A stretch of 64,000 nucleotides of DNA from Octadecabacter arcticus 238 (lineage in GTDB: Bacteria; Pseudomonadota; Alphaproteobacteria; Rhodobacterales; Rhodobacteraceae): the NCBI RefSeq assembly GCF_000155735.2, contig NC_020908.1:2051001-2115000 (forward strand), written 5' to 3'. Of this stretch, positions 28,176 through 37,077 are shown in pieces (the first letter of the stretch is position 1; each line of letters starts with the position of its first letter). The notes under the pieces were generated by a model. It was not told the origin of the DNA. It searched no databases and saw only the letters and a program-made list of their open reading frames with translations. The position numbers were made by a program, and so were the translations under genes.

Positions 28176-29066
28176 ATGAAAAAACCTGACATCCTGTGCA
28201 TCGGTTCGGTCCTGTGGGACATCATCGGGCGCGCGTCTAGCCACATGCGCGCAGGCTCCGATGTGCCCGGTCGCATCACGCGCCTGCCCGGTGGTGTGGC
28301 GATGAATATCGCGATGACGCTGATTAATTTTGGCCTGACCCCTGCGGTTCTCTCCGCCGTTGGTCGTGACGCTGAGGGCGATGAACTGGTCCATGAGGCG
28401 GCGGGCCTTGGCATCATCACCGAACACCTCTACCGTTCCGACGATCTCCTGACGGATGCCTATATGGCGATCGAGGGCGCGAACGGTCTGATCGCGGCCA
28501 TTGCCGATGCCCATTCGCTGGAACAGGCGAGCACCAAAATCTTGCGCGCCCTGTCGGACGGCACCCTTGGCACCGACGCGGCCCCCTGGTCCGGCCTTGT
28601 GGCCCTTGATGGCAATCTGACACGCGATTTATTAGCCGATATTGCGAAATCACCGCTGTTTGCCGCGTCGGATTTACGGGTCGCACCCGCCTCACCGGGT
28701 AAGGCCGAACGCCTTTTGGCACTGGTCGGCCACCCTTCGGCAACGTTGTATGTGAACCTCGAAGAAGCTGGGCTGCTGTGTCAGACGACGTTCGACACGG
28801 CCGCAGATGGCGCTGCGGCCCTGTCCAAGCGCGGCGTTCACCGCGTCTTGGTCACCGACGGTGGCAAACTGGCCGCTGAATGTCTGGATGGTGACATCTG
28901 CACGGCACAGCCCCCCGAAGTCCTCGTGACCCGCGTGACGGGCGCGGGGGATACATTCATGGCCGCTCACATCGTCTCAGAAGTCCAAGGCATGGACCGC
29001 CAAGCCGCCCTTATCCGCGCCCTGAGCGCCGCTGCAACCTACGTTTCCGGAGAGACCCCATCATGA
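28176..29066 (+). CDS. psuK: pseudouridine kinase (PfkB family)
   Basis: 296-aa PfkB sugar kinase: PDILCIGSVLWDIIGRA and GGVAMNIAMTLINFGL at the N-terminus, and the ATP/catalytic motif VTGAGDTFMAAHIV near residue 258 with catalytic Asp. The 4-bp overlap with a pseudouridine-5'-phosphate glycosidase identifies the likely substrate as pseudouridine: PsuK phosphorylates it, PsuG cleaves it to uracil and ribose-5-phosphate. Confidence 0.9.
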   Translation: MKKPDILCIGSVLWDIIGRASSHMRAGSDVPGRITRLPGGVAMNIAMTLINFGLTPAVLSAVGRDAEGDELVHEAAGLGIITEHLYRSDDLLTDAYMAIEGANGLIAAIADAHSLEQASTKILRALSDGTLGTDAAPWSGLVALDGNLTRDLLADIAKSPLFAASDLRVAPASPGKAERLLALVGHPSATLYVNLEEAGLLCQTTFDTAADGAAALSKRGVHRVLVTDGGKLAAECLDGDICTAQPPEVLVTRVTGAGDTFMAAHIVSEVQGMDRQAALIRALSAAATYVSGETPS

Positions 29067-29977
29067 CCACCCCACTATCACTTCCAATGACCTTCGCACC
29101 TGAGGTCGCCACCGCCCGTGCGGCGGGAACGCCGATCGTGGCACTGGAATCAACGATCATAACCCACGGTATGCCCTATCCACAAAACGTCGACACCGCG
29201 CGGCTGGTCGAAGCCGATATTCGCGCGGGCGGCGCCACGCCCGCCACCATCGCTGTCATCGACGGCACGCTGCATATCGGGTTAACGGACGACCAGCTTA
29301 ACGCGCTTGGCCAAGCCAAAAACGTCGCCAAGCTTAGCCGTGCAGATATTGCCGCCTGCATCGCCACGGGCGGCACAGGGGCCACGACGGTTGCGGCGAC
29401 AATGATCGCAGCCCATCTGGCGGGGATCAAAGTTTTCGCCACGGGTGGTATTGGCGGCGTGCACAAAGGCGCTGAAACTACATTTGATATTTCCGCTGAT
29501 CTGCATGAACTGGCGCACACGCCCGTCACAGTCGTCGCCGCCGGCGCAAAGGCCATTCTGGATCTGGAAAAAACCTATGAGGTCCTCGAAAGCCTCGGCG
29601 TGCCGGTGATCGTATTTGGCCAAGACACCCTGCCTGCATTCTGGTCCGCCACATCCGCCCTGCCTGCGCCCCTGCGGATGGACAACGCCGCAGACATCGC
29701 CGCAAGTCACCAGATGCGCGCCGCCATGGGCCTGCCCGGTGGCCAGCTGATCGCCAATCCGATTCCGCAAGATGCGCAAATTCCGGCCGAGACCCTCGCG
29801 CCGATCATCGCGCAGGCCTTGGATGAAGCCGCCACCAAAGGTATCGCCGCTAAAGCCGTCACGCCGTTTTTGTTGGGGCGCATCTTTGAATTGACCGACG
29901 GCGCGTCGCTGACTGCTAATATTGCCCTTGTGCGCAATAATGCGGCACTTGCGGCAAAAATTGCAGCATCGTTTTGA
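29063..29977 (+). CDS. psuG: pseudouridine-5'-phosphate glycosidase
   Basis: 304-aa PsuG. Family motifs VALESTIITHGMPYPQNV, GGTGATTVAATMIAAHLAG, VFATGGIGGVHKGAE and LGVPVIVFGQDTLPAFW are intact. Start ATG overlaps psuK by 4 bp. Together they recycle pseudouridine from RNA turnover. Confidence 0.95.
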   Translation: MTTPLSLPMTFAPEVATARAAGTPIVALESTIITHGMPYPQNVDTARLVEADIRAGGATPATIAVIDGTLHIGLTDDQLNALGQAKNVAKLSRADIAACIATGGTGATTVAATMIAAHLAGIKVFATGGIGGVHKGAETTFDISADLHELAHTPVTVVAAGAKAILDLEKTYEVLESLGVPVIVFGQDTLPAFWSATSALPAPLRMDNAADIAASHQMRAAMGLPGGQLIANPIPQDAQIPAETLAPIIAQALDEAATKGIAAKAVTPFLLGRIFELTDGASLTANIALVRNNAALAAKIAASF

Positions 29978-30076
29978 CGTTAAGTCACCTTAAACGGTGC
30001 CCCTCATTGTGGATGCCCGCGGCATCCCCTACATAAAAAAGAGTTAGCCTTAAAAAGACACTGGGGGTTCGCTCCT

Positions 30077-30871
30077 TTGATCTCACATTTAGGATCGCCG
30101 CACGTGACAACACCAACTGAGCCAGCCCCGCGCCGCACCTTCTTGGGCGGGTTGCGCAACAACTTTATCGCAGGGCTCGTCGTCATTGCACCGATCGGTC
30201 TGACCTTGTGGCTGATTTGGTCGGTGGTCGGTCTGGTCGACAGTTTCGTGTGGCCATTTGTGCCCGACGCCTATCAACCCGAACAGCTACTCAACTGGGC
30301 ATTTGGCCGCTCCGTCGCGAATGACACCTGGATCACCGTTAATGTGCGCGGCATTGGTGTGGTAATTTTCCTGATCTTCACAATATTGGTGGGTTGGCTT
30401 GGCAAAGGGTTCTTGGGGCGTGGTTTTTTGCGATGGGGCGAAGGCCTCGTCGGGCGGATGCCTGTGGTGCGCTCAATTTATAACGGCGTAAAACAGATCG
30501 CTGAAACCGTGTTCGCGCAGACCGAAACCAGTTTTGATAAGGCCTGCCTGATCGAGTATCCCCGCAAGGGCATCTGGGCCATCGGCTTTATCTCGACCGG
30601 AACCAAGGGTGAGCTGTTGGACAAGGTCGACACAGGGCCAATGACATCCGTTTTCTTGCCAACAACGCCCAACCCGACATCGGGTTTTTTGCTGTTCTTC
30701 CCGACCAGAGACATCATCGAATTGGACATGTCGGTTGAGGACGCCGCCAAATTGGTGATCTCGGCCGGCCTCGTCTATCCCGGCGAAAAAGAGGCGAAAA
30801 TGCCAGCGCAATATAGTGACCTTGCCGAAAAAATCGCTGGGTCGCACACGTCTGATGACGAGGCACGCTAG
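30077..30871 (+). CDS. DUF502 family membrane protein
   Basis: 264 aa, two membrane segments (FIAGLVVIAPIGLTLWLIWS and RGIGVVIFLIFTILVGWL) and the DUF502 pattern VRSIYNGVKQIAETVF, GFISTG and VFLPTTPNPTSGFLLFFP. Function unknown in the family. First ATG taken; a GTG at 30104 (VTTPTEP) could also serve. Confidence 0.88.
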   Translation: MISHLGSPHVTTPTEPAPRRTFLGGLRNNFIAGLVVIAPIGLTLWLIWSVVGLVDSFVWPFVPDAYQPEQLLNWAFGRSVANDTWITVNVRGIGVVIFLIFTILVGWLGKGFLGRGFLRWGEGLVGRMPVVRSIYNGVKQIAETVFAQTETSFDKACLIEYPRKGIWAIGFISTGTKGELLDKVDTGPMTSVFLPTTPNPTSGFLLFFPTRDIIELDMSVEDAAKLVISAGLVYPGEKEAKMPAQYSDLAEKIAGSHTSDDEAR

Positions 30872-30902
30872 GTTTCCCATTCTTACCCAGCGCGCTGACC
30901 CG

Positions 30903-31925
30903 TCAGGCGTCAAACATATCCACCAGATTGACTGTGTCGCGGTGACCCAGATCGTCGAAATGTTGCTCTAGGAATGTATCCGCCGCCGCGCGTCCCGCAG
31001 ATTTCAACCGAGCCAAGACAACTGGATTGGGCGAAGATTTTGTCGCGACGTTCAAATCATTCATCAGCAGATCATCAGAAATTATGTGCACCAGGACATC
31101 CTTCATCGTCCCATTGGTCATTGACCCATCGTGCAGCAAACGTTTCACAAAGTTGATTGCGCGCAGTTCACGTAGCAACGACGAGTTGAAACTGATTTCG
31201 TTGATCCGGTTCTGGATCGCTTGGGTGTCGGTTGGCACTTCATCGCGGTGTAATGGGTTGATATTAACTACCATAATGTCGGCAGGTAGGCTTTCAGCGT
31301 AAAGTGGAAACAGCGCCGGATTGCCCGTATAACCGCCATCCCAATACGCCTCACCGTCAATCTCAACCGCTTGAAACAGCGTCGGCAGGCAGGCGGACGC
31401 CATCAGCGCCTCACTGGTAATCGCACCGCCGGTAAAAATCTTCACCTTGCCGGTGCGCACGTTGGTCGCCCCGACGAACAACTCCGGACCGGTGTCACCA
31501 CAAACTGCTTCAAATTTAAATTTGTCCACGATTGGTTTCAACGGGTTGCTGTAAAACGGCCCCTGATCGTAGGGCGACATCAGACGCGATGTCATATCCA
31601 TCAGGGCCGCCATGGGAGAATTAGCCATCGCCGCGGCCAAGGTCGGCGTGTCTGGCGCAACTGCGTCCATCCACGCAACAACCCGATCATCTGCCACAGC
31701 ACCCACCTGCCCCCAAAACCAATCAAGGTTCTCTTTGGCGCCCGTGCGACCACCTGTCGCCATGCCTGCCTTTAGGGCGGCCCCATTCATCGACCCAGCG
31801 GACGCACCAGAGATCGCAGCGATCTCCACCCGCTCGTCCTCAAGCAGTCGATCCAGCACACCCCACGTAAACGCGCCATGCGCACCGCCGCCCTGCAGGG
31901 CAAGATTAATGCGTTTAACGCTCAC
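30903..31925 (-). CDS. patatin-like phospholipase
   Basis: 340-aa patatin-domain hydrolase. Oxyanion hole LALQGGGAHGAFTWGVLD, nucleophile Ser in AISGASAGSMNGAA (GxSxG), catalytic Asp in YWDGGYTGNP. GTG 31925 overlaps the 3-hydroxybutyrate dehydrogenase stop (GTGA), so the two are coupled; the frame is open further upstream without homology. With bdhA next to it, a role in lipid or polyhydroxybutyrate turnover is possible, but only the hydrolase fold is certain. Confidence 0.88.
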   Translation of the reverse strand: MSVKRINLALQGGGAHGAFTWGVLDRLLEDERVEIAAISGASAGSMNGAALKAGMATGGRTGAKENLDWFWGQVGAVADDRVVAWMDAVAPDTPTLAAAMANSPMAALMDMTSRLMSPYDQGPFYSNPLKPIVDKFKFEAVCGDTGPELFVGATNVRTGKVKIFTGGAITSEALMASACLPTLFQAVEIDGEAYWDGGYTGNPALFPLYAESLPADIMVVNINPLHRDEVPTDTQAIQNRINEISFNSSLLRELRAINFVKRLLHDGSMTNGTMKDVLVHIISDDLLMNDLNVATKSSPNPVVLARLKSAGRAAADTFLEQHFDDLGHRDTVNLVDMFDA

Positions 31926-32695
31926 TGGCTGGTCCAGCCACCATCGGCAGAAATCGACGTGCCGGTGATCTGCGCCGCCGCGTCCGAACACAGGAACATC
32001 ACAATACCGCCAAGCTGTTCAACGGTCACGAATTCCTTGGATGGCTGCTTGGCGAGGATCACCTTCTCAATCGCTTCGTCCTCGGAAATTCCGTATTCCT
32101 TGGCGGTTGCGGGGATCTGACCCTCGACCAACGGGGTCAACACGTATCCGGGGCAAATGGCGTTGGCGGTGATGGGTTCTTTAGCGGTTTCAAGGCCAAC
32201 AACCTTGGTCATACCAACAACGCCATGTTTGGCGGTAACATAGGCGGCTTTGAACGGGCTGGCGCGCAATCCGTGGGCGGATGCGATATTGATCACCCGA
32301 CCCCACCCTGCCGCACGCATCACGGGCAAGGCTGCTGCTGTGGTGTGGTACGCCGAAGACATGTTGATCGCAATGATCGCGTCCCACTTGGCGGCTGGAA
32401 AATCCTCAATCGGGGCGACGTGCTGGATGCCCGCGTTGTTGATCAAAATATCGCAGGCCCCTGCATCCGCAATCAAACGGCGGCAGTCATCGCCCTTGGA
32501 CATATCAGCCGACACATATTTCGCCTCCACGCCAAACTCTGTCGCGATGCCTGCAGCCAAAGCATGGTCTTCTGTGCGGTCAGTAAAAGAATTGAGCACG
32601 ACATTGACACCCTCGTTTGCCAGTTCGCGCGCGATCGCAAGGCCAATGCCTGAATTTGATCCGGTGATTACGGCGGTTTTTCCTGCAAGCGTCAT
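31922..32695 (-). CDS. bdhA: 3-hydroxybutyrate dehydrogenase
   Basis: 257-aa short-chain dehydrogenase. NAD motif TGSNSGIGLAIA, NNAG in DILINNAGIQHVAPIE, catalytic Ser-Tyr-Lys in INIASAHGL and AAYVTAKHG. NNAGIQHVAPIEDFP and GLRASPFKAAYV are characteristic of bacterial D-3-hydroxybutyrate dehydrogenase, interconverting 3-hydroxybutyrate and acetoacetate. Start ATG 32695 by family N-terminus (MTLAGKTAVITG). Confidence 0.92.
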   Translation of the reverse strand: MTLAGKTAVITGSNSGIGLAIARELANEGVNVVLNSFTDRTEDHALAAGIATEFGVEAKYVSADMSKGDDCRRLIADAGACDILINNAGIQHVAPIEDFPAAKWDAIIAINMSSAYHTTAAALPVMRAAGWGRVINIASAHGLRASPFKAAYVTAKHGVVGMTKVVGLETAKEPITANAICPGYVLTPLVEGQIPATAKEYGISEDEAIEKVILAKQPSKEFVTVEQLGGIVMFLCSDAAAQITGTSISADGGWTSQ

Positions 32696-33060
32696 GATGG
32701 GCGTCCTTTGATTGATGTTGCGCTGCAGCATAGGCACATGCCGCCGCGCGGCAACCTTGATCACACCAATGTTCCATCATGACACCTCGTTGATACTTGG
32801 GCGCGCAGACGGACTATTTTCGCGCCATGCATAAAGGACTTTCAAACTGGCCTTTGGTTGTCGCGTGGGCGGAGATTTTCCGCCCGCCGCCTCGGGACCC
32901 AGTGCGATCAAGTTTGTAGACCAAGACACCGACGTTGGACCCCAGAATCGCCCGCATATTTAGTGATTCTTTATGTCCGTGTTCTATGCGATCTGAAACG
33001 ATACATTTCGACATCGGATGGGGGGCAGACCTGTGCTTTGCCCCATTAAAAAAAGGGCAG
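32696..33060. other. gene-free stretch upstream of bdhA
   Basis: 365 bp between the bdhA start and the small-RNA terminator. No supported gene on either strand; it must hold the bdhA promoter, which I cannot place. Confidence 0.5.
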
Positions 33061-33086
33061 AAAAAAACCCCAGCCGAAGCTGGGGT
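33061..33086 (-). terminator. Rho-independent terminator of the predicted small RNA
   Basis: ACCCCAGC-TTCG-GCTGGGGT followed by a T-run, read on the minus strand (stem 33067-33086, T-tract 33061-33067). UUCG tetraloop, perfect 8-bp stem. Confidence 0.9.
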
Positions 33087-33134
33087 CAAGTTATTGAGGC
33101 AGGTTTCATACAGGCAAGAAACCTATCGAGCAGT
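33061..33134 (-). ncRNA. predicted ~75-nt small RNA
   Basis: On the minus strand a promoter (33141-33169) is followed after ~7 nt by a predicted transcript. It holds a hairpin GGTTTC/GAAACC (33102-33123), a single-stranded spacer CTGCCTCAATAACTTG, and a strong terminator hairpin ending in seven U. Nothing longer is transcribed leftward here, so the terminator has no protein gene to serve. No ORF of note. The target is unknown. It is divergent from the YejA-like gene, whose -35 box lies 9 bp from the RNA's own. Confidence 0.6.
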
Positions 33135-33140
33135 GCCCTA

Positions 33141-33169
33141 TCTATAAGCAATCGACCGCCCGCATCCAA
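33141..33169 (-). promoter_or_regulatory. sigma70-type promoter of the predicted small RNA
   Basis: Minus strand: TTGGAT (33164-33169), 17-bp spacer, TATAGA (33141-33146). Start expected near 33134. Confidence 0.65.
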
Positions 33170-33178
33170 GCTAAAAGT

Positions 33179-33207
33179 TTGAAAAGGTTCGTTTCCCCAT
33201 CTAACAT
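33179..33207 (+). promoter_or_regulatory. sigma70-type promoter of the YejA-like gene
   Basis: TTGAAA (33179-33184), 17-bp spacer, TAACAT (33202-33207). Start expected near 33214, 36 nt before ATG 33250. Confidence 0.6.
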
Positions 33208-33249
33208 AATCCCCAAGACTAACATTTGGCACTGGGAAGCATCACCAAA

Positions 33250-35082
33250 ATGAGCACAGGAATATACACAAGGCTGGGTGCACGTTTACGTGTGACAGCC
33301 CTTGCGGCGACCACATCGCTGCTGGCGACCTTGGCGGCGGCAGAGCCCATGCATGGCATAGCTATGTATGGCGACCCTGCCCTACCACTAGATTTTGCGC
33401 ATCTCCCTTATGCGAACCCCGACGCCCCGCGCGGTGGCAGCATGGTTACGGCGAACGTCGGCAGCTTTGACAGCCTGAACCCGTTCATCGTCAAAGGCTC
33501 GGTTCATTGGCAACTTCGCTTCTTGATGGGCGAAAGCCTGATGGCGCGATCTTTGGACGAACCTTTCACGCTTTATGGCCTTTTGGCCGAATCGGTTGAG
33601 ACCGCAGAAGATCGCTCATGGGTCGAATTCACCCTGCGTTCCGAAGCCCGATTCTCTGACGGCACCCCAGTAACGATCGAAGATGTGATCTGGTCGTACG
33701 AAACTTTGGGTACTGAAGGCCATCCACGCTACCACGGATTCTATAATAAAGTGGAAAGCATCGAGACAGTCGGAGAGCGCGGCGTGCGCTTTACCTTTGC
33801 CGAAGAAGACCGCGAACTGGCCCTTCTCGCGGGGCTGCGTCCGATCTTGCAAAAGGCGCAATGGGACGGCATGGATTTCGCGGAATCCGGCCTCGACGTT
33901 GTTCCGATTACGTCATCGCCCTACACAATCACCGACTTTGAGGCGGGCCGTCATATCGAAATGACCCGCAACCCCAACTATTGGGGCACGGGTATCGTGC
34001 CATTCGTTAACGGGCTCTATAACCTCGAGACCATCCGCATGGAATTCTTCGGCGATGAAACCGCCGCGTTTGAGGCGTTCAAGGTTGGTGAGGTCAACAG
34101 CAACCGCGAATTCAACGTCGCCAAGTGGGACAGCCAGTATGATTTCGGACTGATGCAGTCGGGCGATTTTGTCCGCTCGATCCTGCCGCATTCACGGCCA
34201 TCGGGGATCACGGGCTTTGTGATGAACACCCGCCTGCCGCAGTTTGAAGACATCCGCGTGCGCGATGCGATGATCCACGCGTTTAACTTTGAATTCATCA
34301 ATGATGCGATGACAGGCGGAGCGCAGCCGCGCATCACCAGCTATTTCTCGAACTCCCCCCTCGCGATGCAAGACGGACCCGCCACAGGTCGCGTGCTTGA
34401 GTTTTTGCAACCTTTCGCCAACGACATTCCGGCGGATGCGATTTCCGGATATGAACTGCCAATATCCGACGGCTCTGAGCGCAACCGTGACAACATCAGC
34501 GCAGCGCTGGATCTGATGCAACAGGCTGGCTACACCGTCCAAAATGGTGTGATGGCGAATGCAAACGGTGACGCGTTCACCTTCGAGATGCTGCTCTCAT
34601 CGGGGTCCAGCGAAAACCAGTCGATGGTTGACATGTACGTGCAAAGCCTATCGCGCCTTGGCATCACGCCGACAATCACCGTCGTGGACGGCGCGCAATA
34701 TAGCGAACGTACGGACGTCTATGACTTCGGCATGACCTACTACCGCCGTGGTCTGTCGCTGTCCCCGGGCAATGAGCAATATCTCTATTGGGGAATCGAC
34801 GGCGCCGACGTGACTGGTGGGCGCAACATGATGGGCGTTAAATCCGAAGCGATTGATGCGATGATCAACCTGTTGCTGACATCAGCCAGTCAAGATGACT
34901 TCTTGGCGGCAACCCAAGGTCTAGACCGTCTGCTGACGTCAGGGCGCTACGTGATCCCGATCTATCAGTGGAACATCAGCCACATCGCCCATGACAAGAA
35001 CCTGCACTATCCAGACACCATGCCGATCTTTGGCGATTGGCCCGGTTGGCAGCCAGATGTCTGGTGGTATGCGCAAGACTAA
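33250..35082 (+). CDS. YejA-like extracellular solute-binding protein (peptide/microcin C type)
   Basis: 610-aa SBP_bac_5-family periplasmic binding protein. Signal peptide with basic N-region (RLGARLRVTALAATTSLL, cleavage near LAAAEP). HGIAMYGDPALPLDFAHLPY and YANPDAPRGGSMV match the YejA subgroup, as do ARFSDGTPVTIEDVIWSYETL and the ending IFGDWPGWQPDVWWY. ATG 33250 is preceded by a GGGAAG ribosome-binding site; TTG 33226 is possible. No permease or ATPase genes adjoin it, so partners are elsewhere. A terminator follows. Confidence 0.9.
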   Translation: MSTGIYTRLGARLRVTALAATTSLLATLAAAEPMHGIAMYGDPALPLDFAHLPYANPDAPRGGSMVTANVGSFDSLNPFIVKGSVHWQLRFLMGESLMARSLDEPFTLYGLLAESVETAEDRSWVEFTLRSEARFSDGTPVTIEDVIWSYETLGTEGHPRYHGFYNKVESIETVGERGVRFTFAEEDRELALLAGLRPILQKAQWDGMDFAESGLDVVPITSSPYTITDFEAGRHIEMTRNPNYWGTGIVPFVNGLYNLETIRMEFFGDETAAFEAFKVGEVNSNREFNVAKWDSQYDFGLMQSGDFVRSILPHSRPSGITGFVMNTRLPQFEDIRVRDAMIHAFNFEFINDAMTGGAQPRITSYFSNSPLAMQDGPATGRVLEFLQPFANDIPADAISGYELPISDGSERNRDNISAALDLMQQAGYTVQNGVMANANGDAFTFEMLLSSGSSENQSMVDMYVQSLSRLGITPTITVVDGAQYSERTDVYDFGMTYYRRGLSLSPGNEQYLYWGIDGADVTGGRNMMGVKSEAIDAMINLLLTSASQDDFLAATQGLDRLLTSGRYVIPIYQWNISHIAHDKNLHYPDTMPIFGDWPGWQPDVWWYAQD

Positions 35083-35092
35083 TAAAGTTTTA

Positions 35093-35117
35093 GGGCGTTC
35101 CAGCTGGGACGCCCTTT
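35093..35117 (+). terminator. Rho-independent terminator after the YejA-like gene
   Basis: GGGCGTTCC / GGGACGCCC stem (one wobble pair) with a short loop and TTTT, 10 bp after the stop. Confidence 0.85.
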
Positions 35118-35162
35118 TCAGTTGTCTTGCCCCTGTTACCAAACACCCCTACCGGAGACTGC

Positions 35163-35648
35163 ATGAACATACTTATCCTGTGCACCGGAAACTCCGCCCG
35201 CTCGATCCTGCTGGAATCGATCCTGAACCGTGATAGCGCTGGACGCATCCACGCCTATTCCGCCGGATCAACGCCGTCGGGTCGCGTGCACCCGCAATCG
35301 CTGAAATTACTGGCCGCCAAAGGCCACCCTACGGATGGATTAACGTCGCAAAGCTGGGACGAGTTTGCGACGCCAGACGCACCACAAATGGTCGTTGTCA
35401 TCACCGTTTGCGACAGCGCGGCAGCAGAAACCTGCCCGTTTTGGCCACGTTCCGCGGGTCACACACCATTGCAAGCACACTGGGGTATCCCCGATCCCGC
35501 GGCCGCAACGCAACCAGACTGGCACGTCGCATTCCAGACCGCCTTTGACACCCTTAGCCGCAAGGCAGCGGCGCTGATCGACCTGCCGTTTGAAACCATG
35601 GACCCAGCCGCCCTCAAGTCAGCGATCAACGCGATTGCCGACGTATGA
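35163..35648 (+). CDS. arsC: arsenate reductase, low-molecular-weight phosphatase type
   Basis: 161-aa LMW-PTP-fold protein. The P-loop CTGNSAR (Cys8-X5-Arg14) sits right after MNILIL; AYSAGSTPSGRVHP and WGIPDPAAA (catalytic Asp loop) follow. VCDSAAAETCPFWP supplies the additional cysteines expected for thioredoxin- or glutaredoxin-linked arsenate reduction. Overlaps the following aquaporin gene by 4 bp. This pair reduces arsenate and lets arsenite leave through the channel. No arsR regulator is visible upstream. Confidence 0.85.
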   Translation: MNILILCTGNSARSILLESILNRDSAGRIHAYSAGSTPSGRVHPQSLKLLAAKGHPTDGLTSQSWDEFATPDAPQMVVVITVCDSAAAETCPFWPRSAGHTPLQAHWGIPDPAAATQPDWHVAFQTAFDTLSRKAAALIDLPFETMDPAALKSAINAIADV

Positions 35649-36298
35649 GCACGCAAAAACTCTGCGCTGAAGGCCTCGGCACTGCCTTACTGCTGATCGG
35701 CGTCGTCGGCTCCGGCATTATGGCGCAAACCCTGACCGATGACATCGCAGTGGCGCTTTTGGCTAATGCTATTGCGACAGGCTGCACACTCTTCTTTATC
35801 ATCACGGTCTTTGGCCCAATTTCCGGGGCGCACTTTAATCCAGTCGTCACGCTGGCCTTCGCGTTTAAGGGCGAACACCCGTGGCCGCTGGCCGCCGCTT
35901 ATATCCCCGTCCAGATATTGGGCGGCGTTGCGGGGGTCTGGCTGTGCCACGTGATGTTTGATCTTGATATCATACAGTTTTCGACAACTCCGCGCACCGG
36001 AATGAACCAATGGGCGTCCGAAATTTTCGCGACCTTCGGCCTGCTTTTGGTGATCTTTGGCGGGTTGCGCAGCCGCCCTGACACCGTGCCGACGCTTGTG
36101 GCAATCTACATCACTGGTGCGTATTGGTTCACGTCGTCGACCAGCTTTGCCAACCCTGCCGTGACTATCGCGCGGGCGTTCTCGGACACTTTTGCGGGCA
36201 TCAATCCGGCCCATGTCGTCGGCTTTATTATGGCGCAACTTGTTGGGCTCGCCTTGGCGCTTGTGGTGCTGCCGCGCCTTTTCGCCCACGAGGAATAG
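35645..36298 (+). CDS. aqpS: aquaporin-family channel (AqpS-like arsenite channel)
   Basis: 217-aa MIP-family protein with six hydrophobic segments and two pore loops: GAHFNPVVTLAF (NPV in place of NPA) and SFANPAVTIAR (NPA). ATGA overlap with arsC. In rhizobia an aquaglyceroporin replaces ArsB in the ars operon; the same logic applies here by context. First motif deviates from NPA, which could alter selectivity. Confidence 0.85.
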   Translation: MSTQKLCAEGLGTALLLIGVVGSGIMAQTLTDDIAVALLANAIATGCTLFFIITVFGPISGAHFNPVVTLAFAFKGEHPWPLAAAYIPVQILGGVAGVWLCHVMFDLDIIQFSTTPRTGMNQWASEIFATFGLLLVIFGGLRSRPDTVPTLVAIYITGAYWFTSSTSFANPAVTIARAFSDTFAGINPAHVVGFIMAQLVGLALALVVLPRLFAHEE

Positions 36299-36590
36299 GC
36301 ATGAAGAATAAAAGCCGCGTTTAACCAAGTCTCAACTTTGATGCTGTTTCATAGGTCCGATCAACAAGCATCATTGAAAGGACTGTTATGACTATGACAA
36401 CCTCCCTCGCCCACTGGCCGCACCTGATGGACCAGCTCTGCGCCCAGTTCCAACACCTTGATCTTGCAGTTCTGACGCGGTTTCGCGGTGATCCCCAAAA
36501 GATCACCCGCTATTTGGCGCAAACCCACGATCTCACGGTTGTCGAGGCCGCCGAGACCCTCGACGATTGGCTGATGTTCCAACTGAACGA

Positions 36591-37010
36591 CTACCGGCTG
36601 ACGCCGGTAGGTTCCCTTTTTGAATGTAATTCAAGATACTGAAGTATGACAGCGTCAGTGACATTGCCGCTGGTTGTTGAGAAAAATCCGCGAGCCCAAA
36701 ACCGCTGGCCCCAGTACCGTTTGCGCAGTTCGGGAAACTCGCGCTGTATCTTATAAGACGAGCGTCCCTTGATCCGCATCATCACCTTTGACAATGCTAT
36801 CTGAGGCGGGACCGATATGAACATGTGGACGTGATCGGTCGACAATACGCCCTTCTCAATATGCACGCCAAGTTCTTGGCATGTTTGGATAATGATTTCA
36901 CGGATACGCTCACGCATCTCACCGCGCATAACTTTGTATCGGTATTTTGTTGTCCAGACGACGTGAAGCCGGTGATAAAATTTGGTATGGCTTCCTGTGG
37001 AATAGATCAT
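36591..37010 (-). CDS. tnpA: IS200 TnpA, copy 2
   Basis: 139-aa Y1 HUH transposase, identical to copy 1 except one residue (F/L near the N-terminus: FYHRF versus FYHRL). HUH in TDHVHMFI, catalytic Tyr in LQYLELHSK. Start ATG 37010. Confidence 0.95.
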   Translation of the reverse strand: MIYSTGSHTKFYHRLHVVWTTKYRYKVMRGEMRERIREIIIQTCQELGVHIEKGVLSTDHVHMFISVPPQIALSKVMMRIKGRSSYKIQREFPELRKRYWGQRFWARGFFSTTSGNVTDAVILQYLELHSKREPTGVSR

Positions 37011-37077
37011 AATCTTCCCTCTCATTTTTAAGACCCTTACCGCTTCGCGGGGTCTTAAAAATGAGAGGGAAGATTAT
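37009..37077 (-). promoter_or_regulatory. 28-bp-arm hairpin covering the start of tnpA (copy 2)
   Basis: Same perfect inverted repeat as in copy 1, spanning the ribosome-binding site and start of tnpA. Confidence 0.85.

Noticed and set aside
30011..30027. Terminator after psuG (GGATGCC-CGC-GGCATCC)
   Set aside because: Good stem but no T-tract on either strand; not called.
32814..33147. Short open frames on both strands upstream of the YejA-like gene
   Set aside because: No ribosome-binding sites or family pattern, and the region holds the small-RNA promoter and terminator instead.
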